A stretch of DNA of 64,000 nucleotides from JBLMZW01 sp050259035 (GCA_050259035.1 JBLMZW010000188.1:106496-170495); one strand, 5' to 3'. Shown: positions 51,570-61,486, counted from the stretch's first letter. Notes: generated by a model from the letters alone, not told the origin. Made by a program: numbers and translations.

Positions 51570-52130
51570 ATGGACATTAATAAGATTGAAGAAGCAATAC
51601 GCATGATTATAGAAGCTATTGGAGAAGACCCGGAACGGGAAGGGTTAAAAAACACTCCGCAAAGAGTTGCCCGGATGTACCAGGAAGTTTTTCGGGGAAT
51701 AGATGAGGACCCCAGCGAACACCTGGAAGTTTGTTTTACCGAGTCCCATGATGAGATGGTCCTTATTAAGGACATTCCACTGTATTCCTTGTGTGAACAT
51801 CATTTTCTGCCGTTTTATGGTAAGGCACATGTAGCCTATATTCCACGCAAGGGTAGGATAACTGGGCTTAGTAAATTAGCCCGGGTGGTTGAAGGGTATG
51901 CACGACGTCCGCAGCTGCAAGAACGATTAACATCACAAATTGCCAATTCCATTAACGAAAAACTAAACCCCTGGGGAGTCATAGTGGTAATTGAGGCCGA
52001 ACATATGTGCATGACGATGCGGGGAGTAATGAAACCAGGTTCATTAACAGTAACATCGGCAGTAAGGGGCATCTTTGAGACCAGTGCGGCATCGCGGGCC
52101 GAAGCCCTTGCTCTGATAAAAGGAAAATAA
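51570..52130 (+). CDS. folE: GTP cyclohydrolase I
   Basis: FolE opens GTP to 7,8-dihydroneopterin triphosphate, the first step to folate and queuosine-type compounds. The 186-aa product has NTPxRVARMYxEVF, the zinc-site Cys/His pair in LCEHHFLPF, GLSKLARVV and EHMCMTMRG, all intact. I chose the ATG at 51570 with GAGGG 5 bases upstream; an ATG at 51558 is in frame. A small YpmA-like gene follows closely. Confidence 0.95.
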   Translation: MDINKIEEAIRMIIEAIGEDPEREGLKNTPQRVARMYQEVFRGIDEDPSEHLEVCFTESHDEMVLIKDIPLYSLCEHHFLPFYGKAHVAYIPRKGRITGLSKLARVVEGYARRPQLQERLTSQIANSINEKLNPWGVIVVIEAEHMCMTMRGVMKPGSLTVTSAVRGIFETSAASRAEALALIKGK

Positions 52131-52144
52131 TTAGAGGTGGTTGA

Positions 52145-52318
52145 ATGCCTGAGGAAGATAAGGGAAAACTTGAATTAATCGCCCAGAAAAACTTTGCCGA
52201 GAATCCAGACCTGGTTAGGGTCGTAGATTTTTTAAATAAGACTTTAAAAGAAAAAAAGGTTATTTTTGGGTTAAATAAAAATAAAGAAAAAGGATATATG
52301 ACCCTGAGTATATATTAA
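52145..52318 (+). CDS. YpmA-like (DUF4264) small protein
   Basis: A 57-aa frame starts at the ATG at 52145 behind AGAGGTGG. It contains VRVVDFLNKTLKEKKVIFGLNK and ends MTLSIY; the FLN(K/R)TLK...FGL...IY pattern is that of Bacillus YpmA, family DUF4264. Function is unknown. It lies between folE and lepB with short gaps and is likely co-transcribed with them. Confidence 0.78.
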   Translation: MPEEDKGKLELIAQKNFAENPDLVRVVDFLNKTLKEKKVIFGLNKNKEKGYMTLSIY

Positions 52319-52338
52319 AGGTAGTTGGGGTATTAATT

Positions 52339-52863
52339 ATGGATGATTTTAAGGGCCTATTAAAAGAGACAGTTAGCATAATTATTATAGCCTTTGTACT
52401 CGCCATGGCTTTAAGATTATGTGTAGTTGAAGGCAGAGTAATTCCCAGCGGATCAATGCTTCCAACCATTCAACTGCAGGATCGGGTTATGGTCTGCAAA
52501 TTCATTTACTGGTTTAAGGAACCAAGTCGTGGCGACATAGTTGTTTTTAAACCACCGGAAAGCCTGGGACAACAAGATGACTACATAAAAAGAGTAATCG
52601 GTCTACCTGGAGAAAAGGTAGAAGTTAAGAATGAGAAAGTATATATCAACGACGAACCTCTCGAAGAGCCATATATCATGGAAGCTCCCAGTTATGATTT
52701 CGGCCCGGTGATTGTTCCTAAAGACTCGCTGTTTGTAATGGGCGACAACCGAAACGAAAGTTTCGATAGTCATGCCTGGGGAACCTGGTTAAAAAGAGAC
52801 CATTTAAAAGGTAAAGCTTTCATCATATATTGGCCGCCCAAACACTTTGGATTATTGAAATAG
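52339..52863 (+). CDS. lepB: signal peptidase I
   Basis: This protease removes signal peptides from secreted proteins at the outer face of the membrane. The 174-aa product has one N-terminal transmembrane helix (about residues 12-30), the nucleophile Ser39 in PSGSMLPT, the general-base Lys84 in YIKRVIGLPG and the GDNRNESFDSHAWG box. Its size is typical of Gram-positive SipS enzymes. The ATG at 52339 lies 20 bases after the YpmA-like gene. Confidence 0.94.
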   Translation: MDDFKGLLKETVSIIIIAFVLAMALRLCVVEGRVIPSGSMLPTIQLQDRVMVCKFIYWFKEPSRGDIVVFKPPESLGQQDDYIKRVIGLPGEKVEVKNEKVYINDEPLEEPYIMEAPSYDFGPVIVPKDSLFVMGDNRNESFDSHAWGTWLKRDHLKGKAFIIYWPPKHFGLLK

Positions 52864-52872
52864 GAGGCCAAA

Positions 52873-53664
52873 GTGAGGTTTCTATTAACTAACGATGACG
52901 GGTGGCATTCTAAAGGCATTCAAGTTTTAGCAGCAGCCTTAAAAGAGATTGCAGATATCAGCATAGTAGCACCAGATAGGGAACGCAGTGCAACCGGTCA
53001 CAGTATTACCGTATTTAAACCATTAATGGTTGCGAAAATAGACCGTCCCGACTTGGCCCCAGAGGTTTATACTGTGAGCGGGACTCCGGTTGACTGTGTA
53101 AAAATGGCGGTTAGCACCCTCCTAAAAGAAAAACCCGATATGGTCATTTCCGGTATTAACAACGGACCAAATTTGGGGACTGATGTGCTATACTCCGGCA
53201 CCGTGTCAGCCGCGGTGGAAGGAGTAATCATGGGGGTTCCGTCCCTAGCTGTATCCCTAGCATCTTATAAGCCAGATGAGGATTATGAGTTTTCAGCCAG
53301 ATTTACCCGGGCTATATGCCGACAATTAATTAATGACGGAATACAGAAAGACATTTTGTTAAATGTTAATATTCCGGCCATCGCGCGCGAACAGATTAAA
53401 GCTTTACGAATAACCCGGTTAGGCAAACGAAATTACGAGAATACCTTCGAAGAAAGAAAAGATCCACGGGGCAGGCATTATTTCTGGCTGGGAGGCGATG
53501 TGGTCCAGGAAGACCAGGAACCAGATAGTGATGTGACTGCAGTAGCCGAAGGTTATATTTCAGTTACACCTATTCATTTTGACTTGACAGATTATCGTAT
53601 TATCAATGAATTCCGTAATCGTTATCATGACTTCATTAATCATGTACCTAACACGGATATCTAA
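52873..53664 (+). CDS. surE: 5'/3'-nucleotidase SurE
   Basis: SurE is a metal-dependent phosphatase acting on nucleoside monophosphates and short polyphosphates. The 263-aa product begins MRFLLTNDDG with the metal-binding Asp8-Asp9, and has SGTPVDCVK and the SGINNGPNLG loop. The GTG at 52873 follows AGGAGG and lies 9 bases after lepB, so they form one operon. Confidence 0.95.
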   Translation: MRFLLTNDDGWHSKGIQVLAAALKEIADISIVAPDRERSATGHSITVFKPLMVAKIDRPDLAPEVYTVSGTPVDCVKMAVSTLLKEKPDMVISGINNGPNLGTDVLYSGTVSAAVEGVIMGVPSLAVSLASYKPDEDYEFSARFTRAICRQLINDGIQKDILLNVNIPAIAREQIKALRITRLGKRNYENTFEERKDPRGRHYFWLGGDVVQEDQEPDSDVTAVAEGYISVTPIHFDLTDYRIINEFRNRYHDFINHVPNTDI

Positions 53665-53700
53665 TTAACTCAGCATCTTAGGAAATGTGGGGAACACTTA

Positions 53701-53955
53701 TTGTATCTTACTCTAATAATTTATAGCTTAATTTTCTTCTTAATAATCAACTTGGGTTGGCTGCGAAAACGCCTAACTAAAAAAGAAGTCCCACCACGAT
53801 CTATGGCTCAACTAGTGATTTTGCCGCTCTCGCTGGGTATTGCTATTACTGTGGTTAACAAGTTACTTCAGGTAGTTTTTTTATGGAAACTTGTAATATT
53901 CATGCTAATTGCAGGTTTAATATATTGGTGTTTTACTGTTTTCCTAAAAAAATAA
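53701..53955 (+). CDS. small hypothetical membrane protein
   Basis: The 84-aa product has three hydrophobic helices (about residues 2-18, 38-55 and 60-80) and a basic loop (RKRLTKKEVPPRS). I recognise no family. It starts at a TTG with GGGGA upstream, and follows surE by 36 bases. No partner gene gives a clue to function. Confidence 0.6.
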   Translation: MYLTLIIYSLIFFLIINLGWLRKRLTKKEVPPRSMAQLVILPLSLGIAITVVNKLLQVVFLWKLVIFMLIAGLIYWCFTVFLKK

Positions 53956-53982
53956 ATCAGTTATAATAATGAAGATTGTGTA

Positions 53983-54012
53983 TTGACAAATCAATCAATA
54001 CTTCTTTGATAT
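53983..54012 (+). promoter_or_regulatory. candidate promoter for the EF-G-like gene
   Basis: A perfect -35 TTGACA (53983-53988) is followed at 18 bases by TGATAT (54007-54012), a poor -10. The start codon is 25 bases further on. Confidence 0.4.
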
Positions 54013-54037
54013 TGAATTAACACAAGGAGGGAAATTG

Positions 54038-56065
54038 ATGAAGGTTTACCCGACCCCCAGCATTAGAAACATTGCGGTAATCGCACATGGAGGTTCAGGT
54101 AAGACCTCACTGACCGAGGCCATACTTTATAACACTGGCGTTACCACCAGGTTAGGCAAGGTTGATGAGGGAAATACCGCTTCTGATTATCTGCCCGAAG
54201 AAATTAAAAGGAACATGAGCATAAGCACAACTCTAATACCGTGCGAGTACCGGGATTGTAAATTGAATGTTCTAGATACACCAGGTTTTGCCGATTTCCT
54301 GGGCGAAGTTAAAGCAGCTTTGAGGGTAGTAGATAATACTATTGTTGTCCTGTCAGCGGTAGCTGGGGTTGAAGTTCAGACCGAAATTTATTGGGATGAA
54401 TCTCAGGGCATGCCCAAAGTGGCATTTATAAATAAAATGGATCGGGAAAACGCCGACTTTTACAAGACCCTTGAAGATATGAGAAATAAATTCTCCGGAA
54501 CAATCGTTCCCATACAAATACCTATTGGAGCAGAATCTAACTTTAAGGGTGTTGTTGATTTAGTAAAAATGAAAGCCTTGATATTTGAAGCTGGAACTGG
54601 CAAATATCGCGAGGAAGATATCCCTGCAGATATGAAGGATGAAGTTGAAAAGTATAAGGAACAGTTAATTGAAGCAGCCGCTGAAGGTGACGATGAACTT
54701 CTGAATAAATACCTGGAAGGTGAAGAACTTACCGACGAAGAAATACGTCTGGGAATACGCGAAGCGGCCTCCAACGGCACTGTAGTATTTGTCTTTTGTG
54801 GTGCCGCAACCAGTAACCTGGGAATTATACCCCTGATGGACTTCCTGGTAGATTGCATGGCTGCCCCGAAGGAAATGGAGAATGGCGAAAACCTTAACCA
54901 GAAGCCTCTGGGGGCACTGGTGTTTAAGACCGTCGCCGACCCTTATATCGGGCGTCTTAACTTCTTTAGAGTATTTCAAGGGGCCATGAAGTCCGATTCG
55001 GTTGTCTACAACTCGAATCGGGAAAAAGACGAAAAGGTCAGTCAGATTCTTATTATGCGGGGGAAAGAACAACAAGGTGTTCCAGAGGTTAAGACCGGCG
55101 ACATTGCTGCTATAGCCAAATTAGCAGAAACCGTAACCGGAGATACCTTAACAGTAAAAAGCAATCCACAAGAACTGGCCGCTATAGACTTCCCGGTACC
55201 AACTCTTGGTACGGCTATAGAGCCTAAGAGTAAGGGTGATGAAGATAAATTAGGCAATGCCCTGCAGCGTTTAATAGAGGAAGATCCCACGATTAACCTA
55301 GAAAAGAATACGGAAACCAAGCAAACGATCCTGAAAACCATGGGTGAGTCTCATACCGATATAATAGTCGAAAGACTGCAAAGGAAATTCGGAGTAGAAG
55401 TCAAAACCGCTGAGATGCGCATACCCTATCGCGAGACTATAAGAGCACAGGTACAGGTGGAAGGTAAACATAAAAAACAAACTGGCGGGCACGGACAATA
55501 TGGTCATGTCTGGCTGCGAATGGAACCTTCTGAAGAGAACTTTATTTTTGATGAAGAACTGTTTGGCGGATCGGTTCCCAAGCAATATGTGCCTGCGGTT
55601 GAAAAAGGTGTCCGCGAAGCCCTGGCGGAAGGCGTTATAGCAGGATACCCGGTTACCAACGTAAAGATTGTCCTCTACGATGGATCATACCATACGGTGG
55701 ATTCGTCTGAAATGGCCTTCAAACTGGCGTCCATTATGGCATTCAGAAAGGGAATGGAACAATCTCGGCCAGCACTCCTGGAGCCTATTTACAATGTTGA
55801 GGTTGAAGTACCAGAGCAGTTTATGGGTGATATCATTGGCGATCTTAACAGTAAGAGGGGCCGTGTTCTAGGAATGGAGCCTCAAGGAAGAAAACAAGTC
55901 ATTAAGGCCCAGGTACCTCTTAAGGAAATGGCTCGTTACAGCATCGACTTGAAATCGATAACTCAGGGACGCGGCCATTTTACCATGGGATTCAGTCATT
56001 ACGAGGAAGCTCCTCCTAAGGTAGCTGAGGAAGTTGTTGAAAAGGCCAAAAAGGAGAAGGAATAA
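54038..56065 (+). CDS. elongation factor G-like GTPase (EF-G II type)
   Basis: A 675-aa translational GTPase with EF-G domain order: G1 AHGGSGKTS (residues ~17-25), G3 DTPGFADF, G4 NKMD, then domains II-V, including domain IV (GGHGQYGHVWLRMEP) and the C-terminal MGDIIGDLNSKRG. The P-loop differs from canonical EF-G (AHIDAGKT), and the gene stands alone rather than with rpsL-rpsG-tuf, so it is likely the secondary EF-G-like factor common in Clostridia; its specific role in translocation or recycling is not known. The ATG at 54038 follows AAGGAGG at 7 bases. Confidence 0.9.
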   Translation: MKVYPTPSIRNIAVIAHGGSGKTSLTEAILYNTGVTTRLGKVDEGNTASDYLPEEIKRNMSISTTLIPCEYRDCKLNVLDTPGFADFLGEVKAALRVVDNTIVVLSAVAGVEVQTEIYWDESQGMPKVAFINKMDRENADFYKTLEDMRNKFSGTIVPIQIPIGAESNFKGVVDLVKMKALIFEAGTGKYREEDIPADMKDEVEKYKEQLIEAAAEGDDELLNKYLEGEELTDEEIRLGIREAASNGTVVFVFCGAATSNLGIIPLMDFLVDCMAAPKEMENGENLNQKPLGALVFKTVADPYIGRLNFFRVFQGAMKSDSVVYNSNREKDEKVSQILIMRGKEQQGVPEVKTGDIAAIAKLAETVTGDTLTVKSNPQELAAIDFPVPTLGTAIEPKSKGDEDKLGNALQRLIEEDPTINLEKNTETKQTILKTMGESHTDIIVERLQRKFGVEVKTAEMRIPYRETIRAQVQVEGKHKKQTGGHGQYGHVWLRMEPSEENFIFDEELFGGSVPKQYVPAVEKGVREALAEGVIAGYPVTNVKIVLYDGSYHTVDSSEMAFKLASIMAFRKGMEQSRPALLEPIYNVEVEVPEQFMGDIIGDLNSKRGRVLGMEPQGRKQVIKAQVPLKEMARYSIDLKSITQGRGHFTMGFSHYEEAPPKVAEEVVEKAKKEKE

Positions 56066-56084
56066 ACTTTAGTTAAAACAACAA

Positions 56085-56121
56085 GCCCCTGAGATAGACT
56101 TTATTCTATTTCAGGGGTATT
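56085..56121 (+). terminator. intrinsic terminator after the EF-G-like gene
   Basis: CCCCTGAGATAGA (56085-56097) pairs with TCTATTTCAGGGG (56104-56116), 13 bp with a G-U pair, loop CTTTAT, followed by TATTTTT. The stretch from here to 56364 holds no gene I can support. Confidence 0.9.
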
Positions 56122-56364
56122 TTTATGCTCACATAGTTGTATGGTGCCGCACTCTATTATTAATTACATTTCGAAATGGTCTTAGGATCATCCAAGTAAT
56201 TCGCCTGCAATTTAAGATATTCCTTAGGTCAATAATAATGTAAAAAATTCTGAAATATCTGGGTTTGCTTAGAAGGAAAAACCGTTGGAGGGTAGAATTT
56301 CTATTAATGACGATGATGTCGAAAAAACACGAAGACTAAGGAAATAACCGGAGGTGACAACTAT

Positions 56365-57432
56365 TTGCCCGAATTAGCAGAGTTTATGTCGGGTCTATTG
56401 TCGGAAGAAGAGAAGGAAAGAGCCTTTGCCGCAGAAGATATTGCCTATTACAATCTGGTGGATGGGGCTATCCCTCTGGTAGAACGTCTCCAGGTCGAAG
56501 ACTCACGTTTTGTCCGAGAAGTTATTGTTAATAGTTTAAAGGCTCTGAAAGCTAAACAGATTGTAGATAATGTCCTTCCTTTACTACGCAGCGATGACGC
56601 CTTCCTACGTAATTCAGCCATTGATATTCTGGTAGTCCAGGATGAGTCTGATATGGATTCTTTACGTATGCTCTTACATGATCCGGAAAAGGATGTTCGT
56701 AAATTTGTATTGGATATTCTAGTTCAATTAGGAACGGTTTATGCTGTTAGTCTATTAACCGAAGCATTGAATGATTCTGACATAAACAATGTTATCACTG
56801 CCGTTGAATACCTTGGGCGACTCGATGCATCCGCGAGTATTAATTACATAAATGATGTTTTCAATAAGACTGACAACATGCTTCTGCGTTGTACCTGTTT
56901 AGAGACTATGAGCAAGATCGGCAACAAGCAGTCTATGGATTACGTTGCTCTGAAATATCCGGACTATCAAGCAATAGGCGGCTTAGAAATGTATTCCTTC
57001 ATGAAGTATTTAGCTCGAAAAGGCAGCGAGCTCCATCTTCCTATTGTCACCCAGTTAATTGTTGAAAAGGGAGAACACATGGTTAAAGAAATCATTAATG
57101 CTTTGGAAGGAATACTGCAAAGAAGTGAAATGGAATACCTGCCGAATTCATTGTTGGAAGCTCTGGATGGTTATATTGATTCCGATATTAATGAAATCAA
57201 TAAATACGAGTTATTGATCCTATTATCTGATTATAAAAACGAAGAGATATCTTCAATTATTAAAAAGCATCTAACATCGGGCAATCGTATGGTATGCTTG
57301 GGAGCCGTGGAGGGCGCGGGTAATTATGGCAATAAAGAATTTGAATCAACTCTAAAGGAACTAAGAGAAAATGCTGATGATCCCGAGTTGTTAGATGCCA
57401 TTGAAAAATCTCTTCGATTTTTGAGTTCATGA
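56365..57432 (+). CDS. HEAT-repeat protein of the chemosensory cluster
   Basis: The 355-aa all-helical protein is built of about seven to eight HEAT-like repeats (for example VLPLLRSDDAFLRNSAIDIL, MLLHDPEKDVRKFVLDIL, LLTEALNDSDINNVITAV). It has no membrane segment or enzyme motif, so it is probably a scaffold or binding platform. It starts at a TTG at 56365 with GGAGGTGA upstream and ends 9 bases before cheR, so it belongs to the same operon. Its partner in the signalling pathway is unknown. Confidence 0.82.
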   Translation: MPELAEFMSGLLSEEEKERAFAAEDIAYYNLVDGAIPLVERLQVEDSRFVREVIVNSLKALKAKQIVDNVLPLLRSDDAFLRNSAIDILVVQDESDMDSLRMLLHDPEKDVRKFVLDILVQLGTVYAVSLLTEALNDSDINNVITAVEYLGRLDASASINYINDVFNKTDNMLLRCTCLETMSKIGNKQSMDYVALKYPDYQAIGGLEMYSFMKYLARKGSELHLPIVTQLIVEKGEHMVKEIINALEGILQRSEMEYLPNSLLEALDGYIDSDINEINKYELLILLSDYKNEEISSIIKKHLTSGNRMVCLGAVEGAGNYGNKEFESTLKELRENADDPELLDAIEKSLRFLSS

Positions 57433-57441
57433 GGTGAAGCT

Positions 57442-58272
57442 GTGGAGCTAGTAATTGAAGACTTCATTAAAATACGAAACCTTGTTTATGAGCGAACCGG
57501 AATATTTTACGCTGAAAACAAAGTCTATTACATAAAAAAAAGATTAATGAAACGCATGGAAGCCCGGGGAATAGATGATGTAGATAGTTATGTTAAATAC
57601 CTTAAGCTTTATGATCGAGATAATAAGGAATTTCAGGAACTAATTAATCTTTTGACTGTTAACGAGACTTATTTCTTTCGTGAATTTTCACAGTTGGAGG
57701 CTTTTGCCGAGGGCTGTCTTGAGGAAACAGTCGAAAGAAAACTGGCCAAAGGGGAAAAATTTATCAAAGCATTCTCCGCCGGTTGTTCTACCGGAGAAGA
57801 GCCATATACTCTGGCTATTATCTTAAAAGAAATGCTTGAAGATTATAATAACTGGAATGTGCTGGTCAAAGGCGGCGATATAGATCTTAACGTACTTGCT
57901 CATGCTCGGCGTGGAATCTACGATAGCCGTTCGGTTAAAGATGTTCCCCCTGTCTATCTAAAAAAATATTTCAAACGATTATCCAGTGAAGAATACGAAA
58001 TATCCGAAGAGATAAAAGATATGGTTACCTTTGAACATGTAAACCTTATGGATCGAAGGTCATTACGGTACGAAGACAATTATGACTTTGTTTTTTGCCG
58101 CAACGTTCTAATATATTTTGATGACATATCTCGTAAACAGGTGGTAGAAAAATTTTATACCATGCTGAATAAGGGTGGCTATATATTCTTAGGACATGCT
58201 GAATCATTAAGTCGAATAAGTACGGCATTCAAGATACGTAAAATGAATGGCCATATTTTATACCAGACATAG
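57442..58272 (+). CDS. cheR: CheR-type protein-glutamate methyltransferase
   Basis: CheR methylates receptor glutamates with S-adenosylmethionine to adjust chemosensory signalling. The 276-aa product has the N-terminal helical domain (residues 1-80), FLTVNETYFFR-type motif (LLTVNETYFFRE), the SAM site FSAGCSTGEEPYTLA and the late FVFCRNVLIYFD. The GTG start is at 57442. No receptor or CheB gene is in view, so the substrate lies elsewhere or beyond the window. Confidence 0.93.
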   Translation: MELVIEDFIKIRNLVYERTGIFYAENKVYYIKKRLMKRMEARGIDDVDSYVKYLKLYDRDNKEFQELINLLTVNETYFFREFSQLEAFAEGCLEETVERKLAKGEKFIKAFSAGCSTGEEPYTLAIILKEMLEDYNNWNVLVKGGDIDLNVLAHARRGIYDSRSVKDVPPVYLKKYFKRLSSEEYEISEEIKDMVTFEHVNLMDRRSLRYEDNYDFVFCRNVLIYFDDISRKQVVEKFYTMLNKGGYIFLGHAESLSRISTAFKIRKMNGHILYQT

Positions 58273-58299
58273 AGAGCCGGATGGAGGGGGTTTAGAAAA

Positions 58300-58674
58300 A
58301 TGAAAAGCAGGGTTTTAATCGTAGATGACTCGGATATGATTCGTAATTTTCATAGTTACATATTGCAGAATGCCGGATTTAAGATTACAACTGCGATCGA
58401 TGGGGCGGATGCGCTGGAGAAGATTTATACCAGCGATGAACCCTGGAATATGATCATAACAGACATTAACATGCCTAACATGGATGGTTATGTATTTATT
58501 GAGCGGTTAAGAGAAGATCCGAATTATGAAAACACCCCTGTAATTATCATATCAACCGAAGATGAACTTAAGGATAAGAATAAAGGGTTTGAAGTTGGCG
58601 CCAATCTCTACATTGTGAAACCAACTGATCCTGATGTTTTACTGGAAAACATATATATGCTCCTGGGAGAGTAG
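58300..58674 (+). CDS. CheY-like response regulator
   Basis: A 124-aa stand-alone receiver domain: the acidic pair VDDSD near residue 9, phospho-acceptor Asp in ITDINMPNMDG (about residue 54), the Ser/Thr in IISTEDE and the Lys in IVKPTDP. It has no output domain. It sits between cheR and cheA with short gaps and should be phosphorylated by that CheA. Whether it controls a flagellar motor, pili or something else is not shown. Confidence 0.92.
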   Translation: MKSRVLIVDDSDMIRNFHSYILQNAGFKITTAIDGADALEKIYTSDEPWNMIITDINMPNMDGYVFIERLREDPNYENTPVIIISTEDELKDKNKGFEVGANLYIVKPTDPDVLLENIYMLLGE

Positions 58675-58696
58675 GAGAAAGGTGGGTTGACCTACC

Positions 58697-61486
58697 GTGA
58701 AGTTTGCCTTTTCCTCGGATGATATCGATATTCTTGAGGGGATTGTAGAGGAGTCTTCAGAACACCTTAATGGAATAGAAGAAGGAATACTAAAGCTGGA
58801 AAGCGAGTTTGATTCAGAACTGGTTGATAGTGTTTTTCGTGCCTTGCATTCGGTTAAAGGAGTTGCCAGCTTTGTAGAATTTTCTCCCATCGAAAAGACC
58901 GCTCACGCACTCGAAAACCTGATGTCCGGTATGCGAAAGGGTCTTTATGGTGCCAATGGAGATATTACCGATGTGCTCTTACGGGGAGTCGATATCTTAA
59001 ACCTTCTCATCAAAGAATTGGCCTCTCATTTGCAATTACTACATAATGACCCACCTAATGACGAGTTTGAGTTGGATATTGAACCGCACGATTATGAGAA
59101 TTTTGTTGTGCGGGTGGAACAGTTACGATCGGATTTGGAATCGGGAAATCCTGAAGACATTAATCACGAAAATAGCCAGCCTGAAAAAAACAATACCGAG
59201 CAGACGTTAGATTCCTCGGCTTTACTGGATCAGGTGCTTCCTGACTTCATTGAAGAAACCGCCGAACATCTAGAACTAATCGAAATATTGAGTGTTGAGC
59301 TGGAAAAACGCCCTGGTGATCCGGAAATCCTAAATGGCATTATGCGCAGTTTTCATAGCATTAAAGGTGGAGCTGGGGTTGTCAGCAGCGTAAGCAAGAA
59401 TAACGACTTGAATAAAATTGCAGACAATATTCATGCAATTACTCATAGCGCTGAATCGTTAATGCAAACCCGCCAAAAGAGTAGTAAACCCCTTACCCAT
59501 GATATGGTAGATCTCATACTTTCAACGGTTGACCGGGTTGCAGTACTGGTCAAGTCGATTGAAGAAGGAACCAACAATTACTTCCCGGTTGAGGATCTTG
59601 TTGAACGGATGAATGTTTTGACTGGGAGGGAAGGAAACCAACCTCAAATTATAGTTGAACAATCATCATCAAAATCAACCAAAACTAAACAACTAGCAGC
59701 CTTGCAGAATATTTCATCCCAGGCGCTGGAATCTATCCGGCATATTATTAGCAGCTTCACTATAGAAGAACCGGTTCAGGTCAAACAGCAAAAACAGTTT
59801 ATTCGGGCATTAAACAATGTAATATCAGCTGTTCGTTATATGGGCTATGAAGATTTAGAGCATATGTTTGTAGAACAACTGGAATATATTAAGACCTGGT
59901 CTCCCGAACACCAAGTTGTTACTAATGAAATTCAGAATTTCTTAAATAAAGGCTATGAGAAAGCTCACGGAGTGCTACAGTTAAAGATTTCAACTTTACA
60001 GGATATGTTAAACGCTATTCCTGAAGAATTTGAGAATAAACTCCTGGGAGAAATCTTGGTCGATGAGATGAAGATAACACCAGGGCAATTGGATCATGCT
60101 TTGAAGAAGCAAAAGATGCTGGGTGAGATTCTTATTGAAGAGGGTCTTATTAAACAGTCAGATCTGACTAATGCTTTGGAGCATCAAACTAAAGCGCGCA
60201 GTATATCACCAGCCGGAAAGGGAGATATAAGAGCTGGGGCCGACATTGCCTCCCAGTCAATTCGGGTAAGCCAGGAGAAACTCGATTTTCTCGTCAATAT
60301 GATTGGTGAATTGTTAATTGCGCGCAACCGGATATCACACCTGGCTACGAGGTCCAGCATTGATGGCAACTTTTCTGGGTTGGTTCGAGACCTCAAGAAT
60401 GCGGCCGCCGATATTTCAAGAATATCGGATGAGTTACATAACGGTATAATGTCAGCCAGAATGGTACCTTTGAGGACACTCTTTCAGCGATTTCCCCGGA
60501 CAATTCGGGATATATCCCGGCGGGCAGGTAAGGATGTAGAACTCACAATTGAGGGTGAGGATACCGAATTGGATAAGAGTGTTATGGAAGCAATAAACGA
60601 TCCGCTGGTACATATGTTAAGAAATTCAGTTGATCATGGTATTGAAACGTCCGAAGTTCGCAGAGAAATCAGGAAACCAATTCGGGGCAATGTTTCTTTA
60701 AAGGCCTATTACCTGGGCAACAATGCGGTAATTGAGATTAAAGACGATGGAAAAGGTTTAAATGCCGAAGAACTCAAACTTAAAGCTTTACGAAAAGGGC
60801 TTATCAGTGCGGAACAGATTGAGGCCCTGCGTGAAGATGAAGCATTTCAGTTAATATTTTTACCTGGCTTTAGTACCAAAGAAGAAGTCACTGATTTGTC
60901 TGGACGCGGAGTAGGAATGGATGTTGTTAAAAGCAACATAGAGGCAGTAGGGGGTACGGTTAGTATAGCCAGTGTGCTCGGTAAAGGTACAACCATTACC
61001 TTAAAAATTCCACTTTCAATGTCAATCGTAAAAGGACTTATTGTGGAGATTGGCGACAGTAGTTTTGTAATAACTCTGGATTCAATTGTTGAAACCGTTA
61101 AAGTAGCGCCAGCCAGTATAAAAAGATACAAACACAATATGGTTACAGATATACGGGGAGAAATATTGCCCTTATTAGACCTCGGGCTGCTGCTAGGCAT
61201 TAATAAAATGAATAATCGACTTTCTTCCGGATCCTCATCTAAGAGTAATGAACGGATTTCAGTAGTAATACTGGACGTAGAGGATATTAGGTTTGGATTA
61301 ATAGTTGATCGATTTCAGAAGGAACAGGAATTTGTCGTTAAATCATTAATTGATGAGCTTGCAGCTTTGAAAATATATACCGGCGCAACGATTCTGGGCG
61401 ACGGAAGTGTGGTTTTGATTTTAAATCCAGCCCAGTTAATTCAGTTGCATCTTACTCCGGGAATGGAGGAATCGTATTGGCAATAA
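58697..61486 (+). CDS. cheA: CheA-type histidine kinase with two Hpt domains
   Basis: The 929-aa kinase has Hpt1 with His51 (ALHSVKGVASF), Hpt2 with His220 (SFHSIKGGAGV), a helical middle, then an unusual pair of repeats at about 449-498 (LLGEILVDEMKITPGQLDHAL, LGEILIEEGLIKQSDLTNAL) resembling the MshEN/GspE N-terminal module. After that come the P3 dimerisation domain (about 521-), the P4 ATPase (HMLRNSVDHGIE, DDGKGL, GRGVGMD) and a C-terminal CheW-like P5 domain. The two Hpt domains suggest branched phosphotransfer. The GTG at 58697 starts it; it overlaps parA by 10 bases. Confidence 0.92.
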   Translation: MKFAFSSDDIDILEGIVEESSEHLNGIEEGILKLESEFDSELVDSVFRALHSVKGVASFVEFSPIEKTAHALENLMSGMRKGLYGANGDITDVLLRGVDILNLLIKELASHLQLLHNDPPNDEFELDIEPHDYENFVVRVEQLRSDLESGNPEDINHENSQPEKNNTEQTLDSSALLDQVLPDFIEETAEHLELIEILSVELEKRPGDPEILNGIMRSFHSIKGGAGVVSSVSKNNDLNKIADNIHAITHSAESLMQTRQKSSKPLTHDMVDLILSTVDRVAVLVKSIEEGTNNYFPVEDLVERMNVLTGREGNQPQIIVEQSSSKSTKTKQLAALQNISSQALESIRHIISSFTIEEPVQVKQQKQFIRALNNVISAVRYMGYEDLEHMFVEQLEYIKTWSPEHQVVTNEIQNFLNKGYEKAHGVLQLKISTLQDMLNAIPEEFENKLLGEILVDEMKITPGQLDHALKKQKMLGEILIEEGLIKQSDLTNALEHQTKARSISPAGKGDIRAGADIASQSIRVSQEKLDFLVNMIGELLIARNRISHLATRSSIDGNFSGLVRDLKNAAADISRISDELHNGIMSARMVPLRTLFQRFPRTIRDISRRAGKDVELTIEGEDTELDKSVMEAINDPLVHMLRNSVDHGIETSEVRREIRKPIRGNVSLKAYYLGNNAVIEIKDDGKGLNAEELKLKALRKGLISAEQIEALREDEAFQLIFLPGFSTKEEVTDLSGRGVGMDVVKSNIEAVGGTVSIASVLGKGTTITLKIPLSMSIVKGLIVEIGDSSFVITLDSIVETVKVAPASIKRYKHNMVTDIRGEILPLLDLGLLLGINKMNNRLSSGSSSKSNERISVVILDVEDIRFGLIVDRFQKEQEFVVKSLIDELAALKIYTGATILGDGSVVLILNPAQLIQLHLTPGMEESYWQ

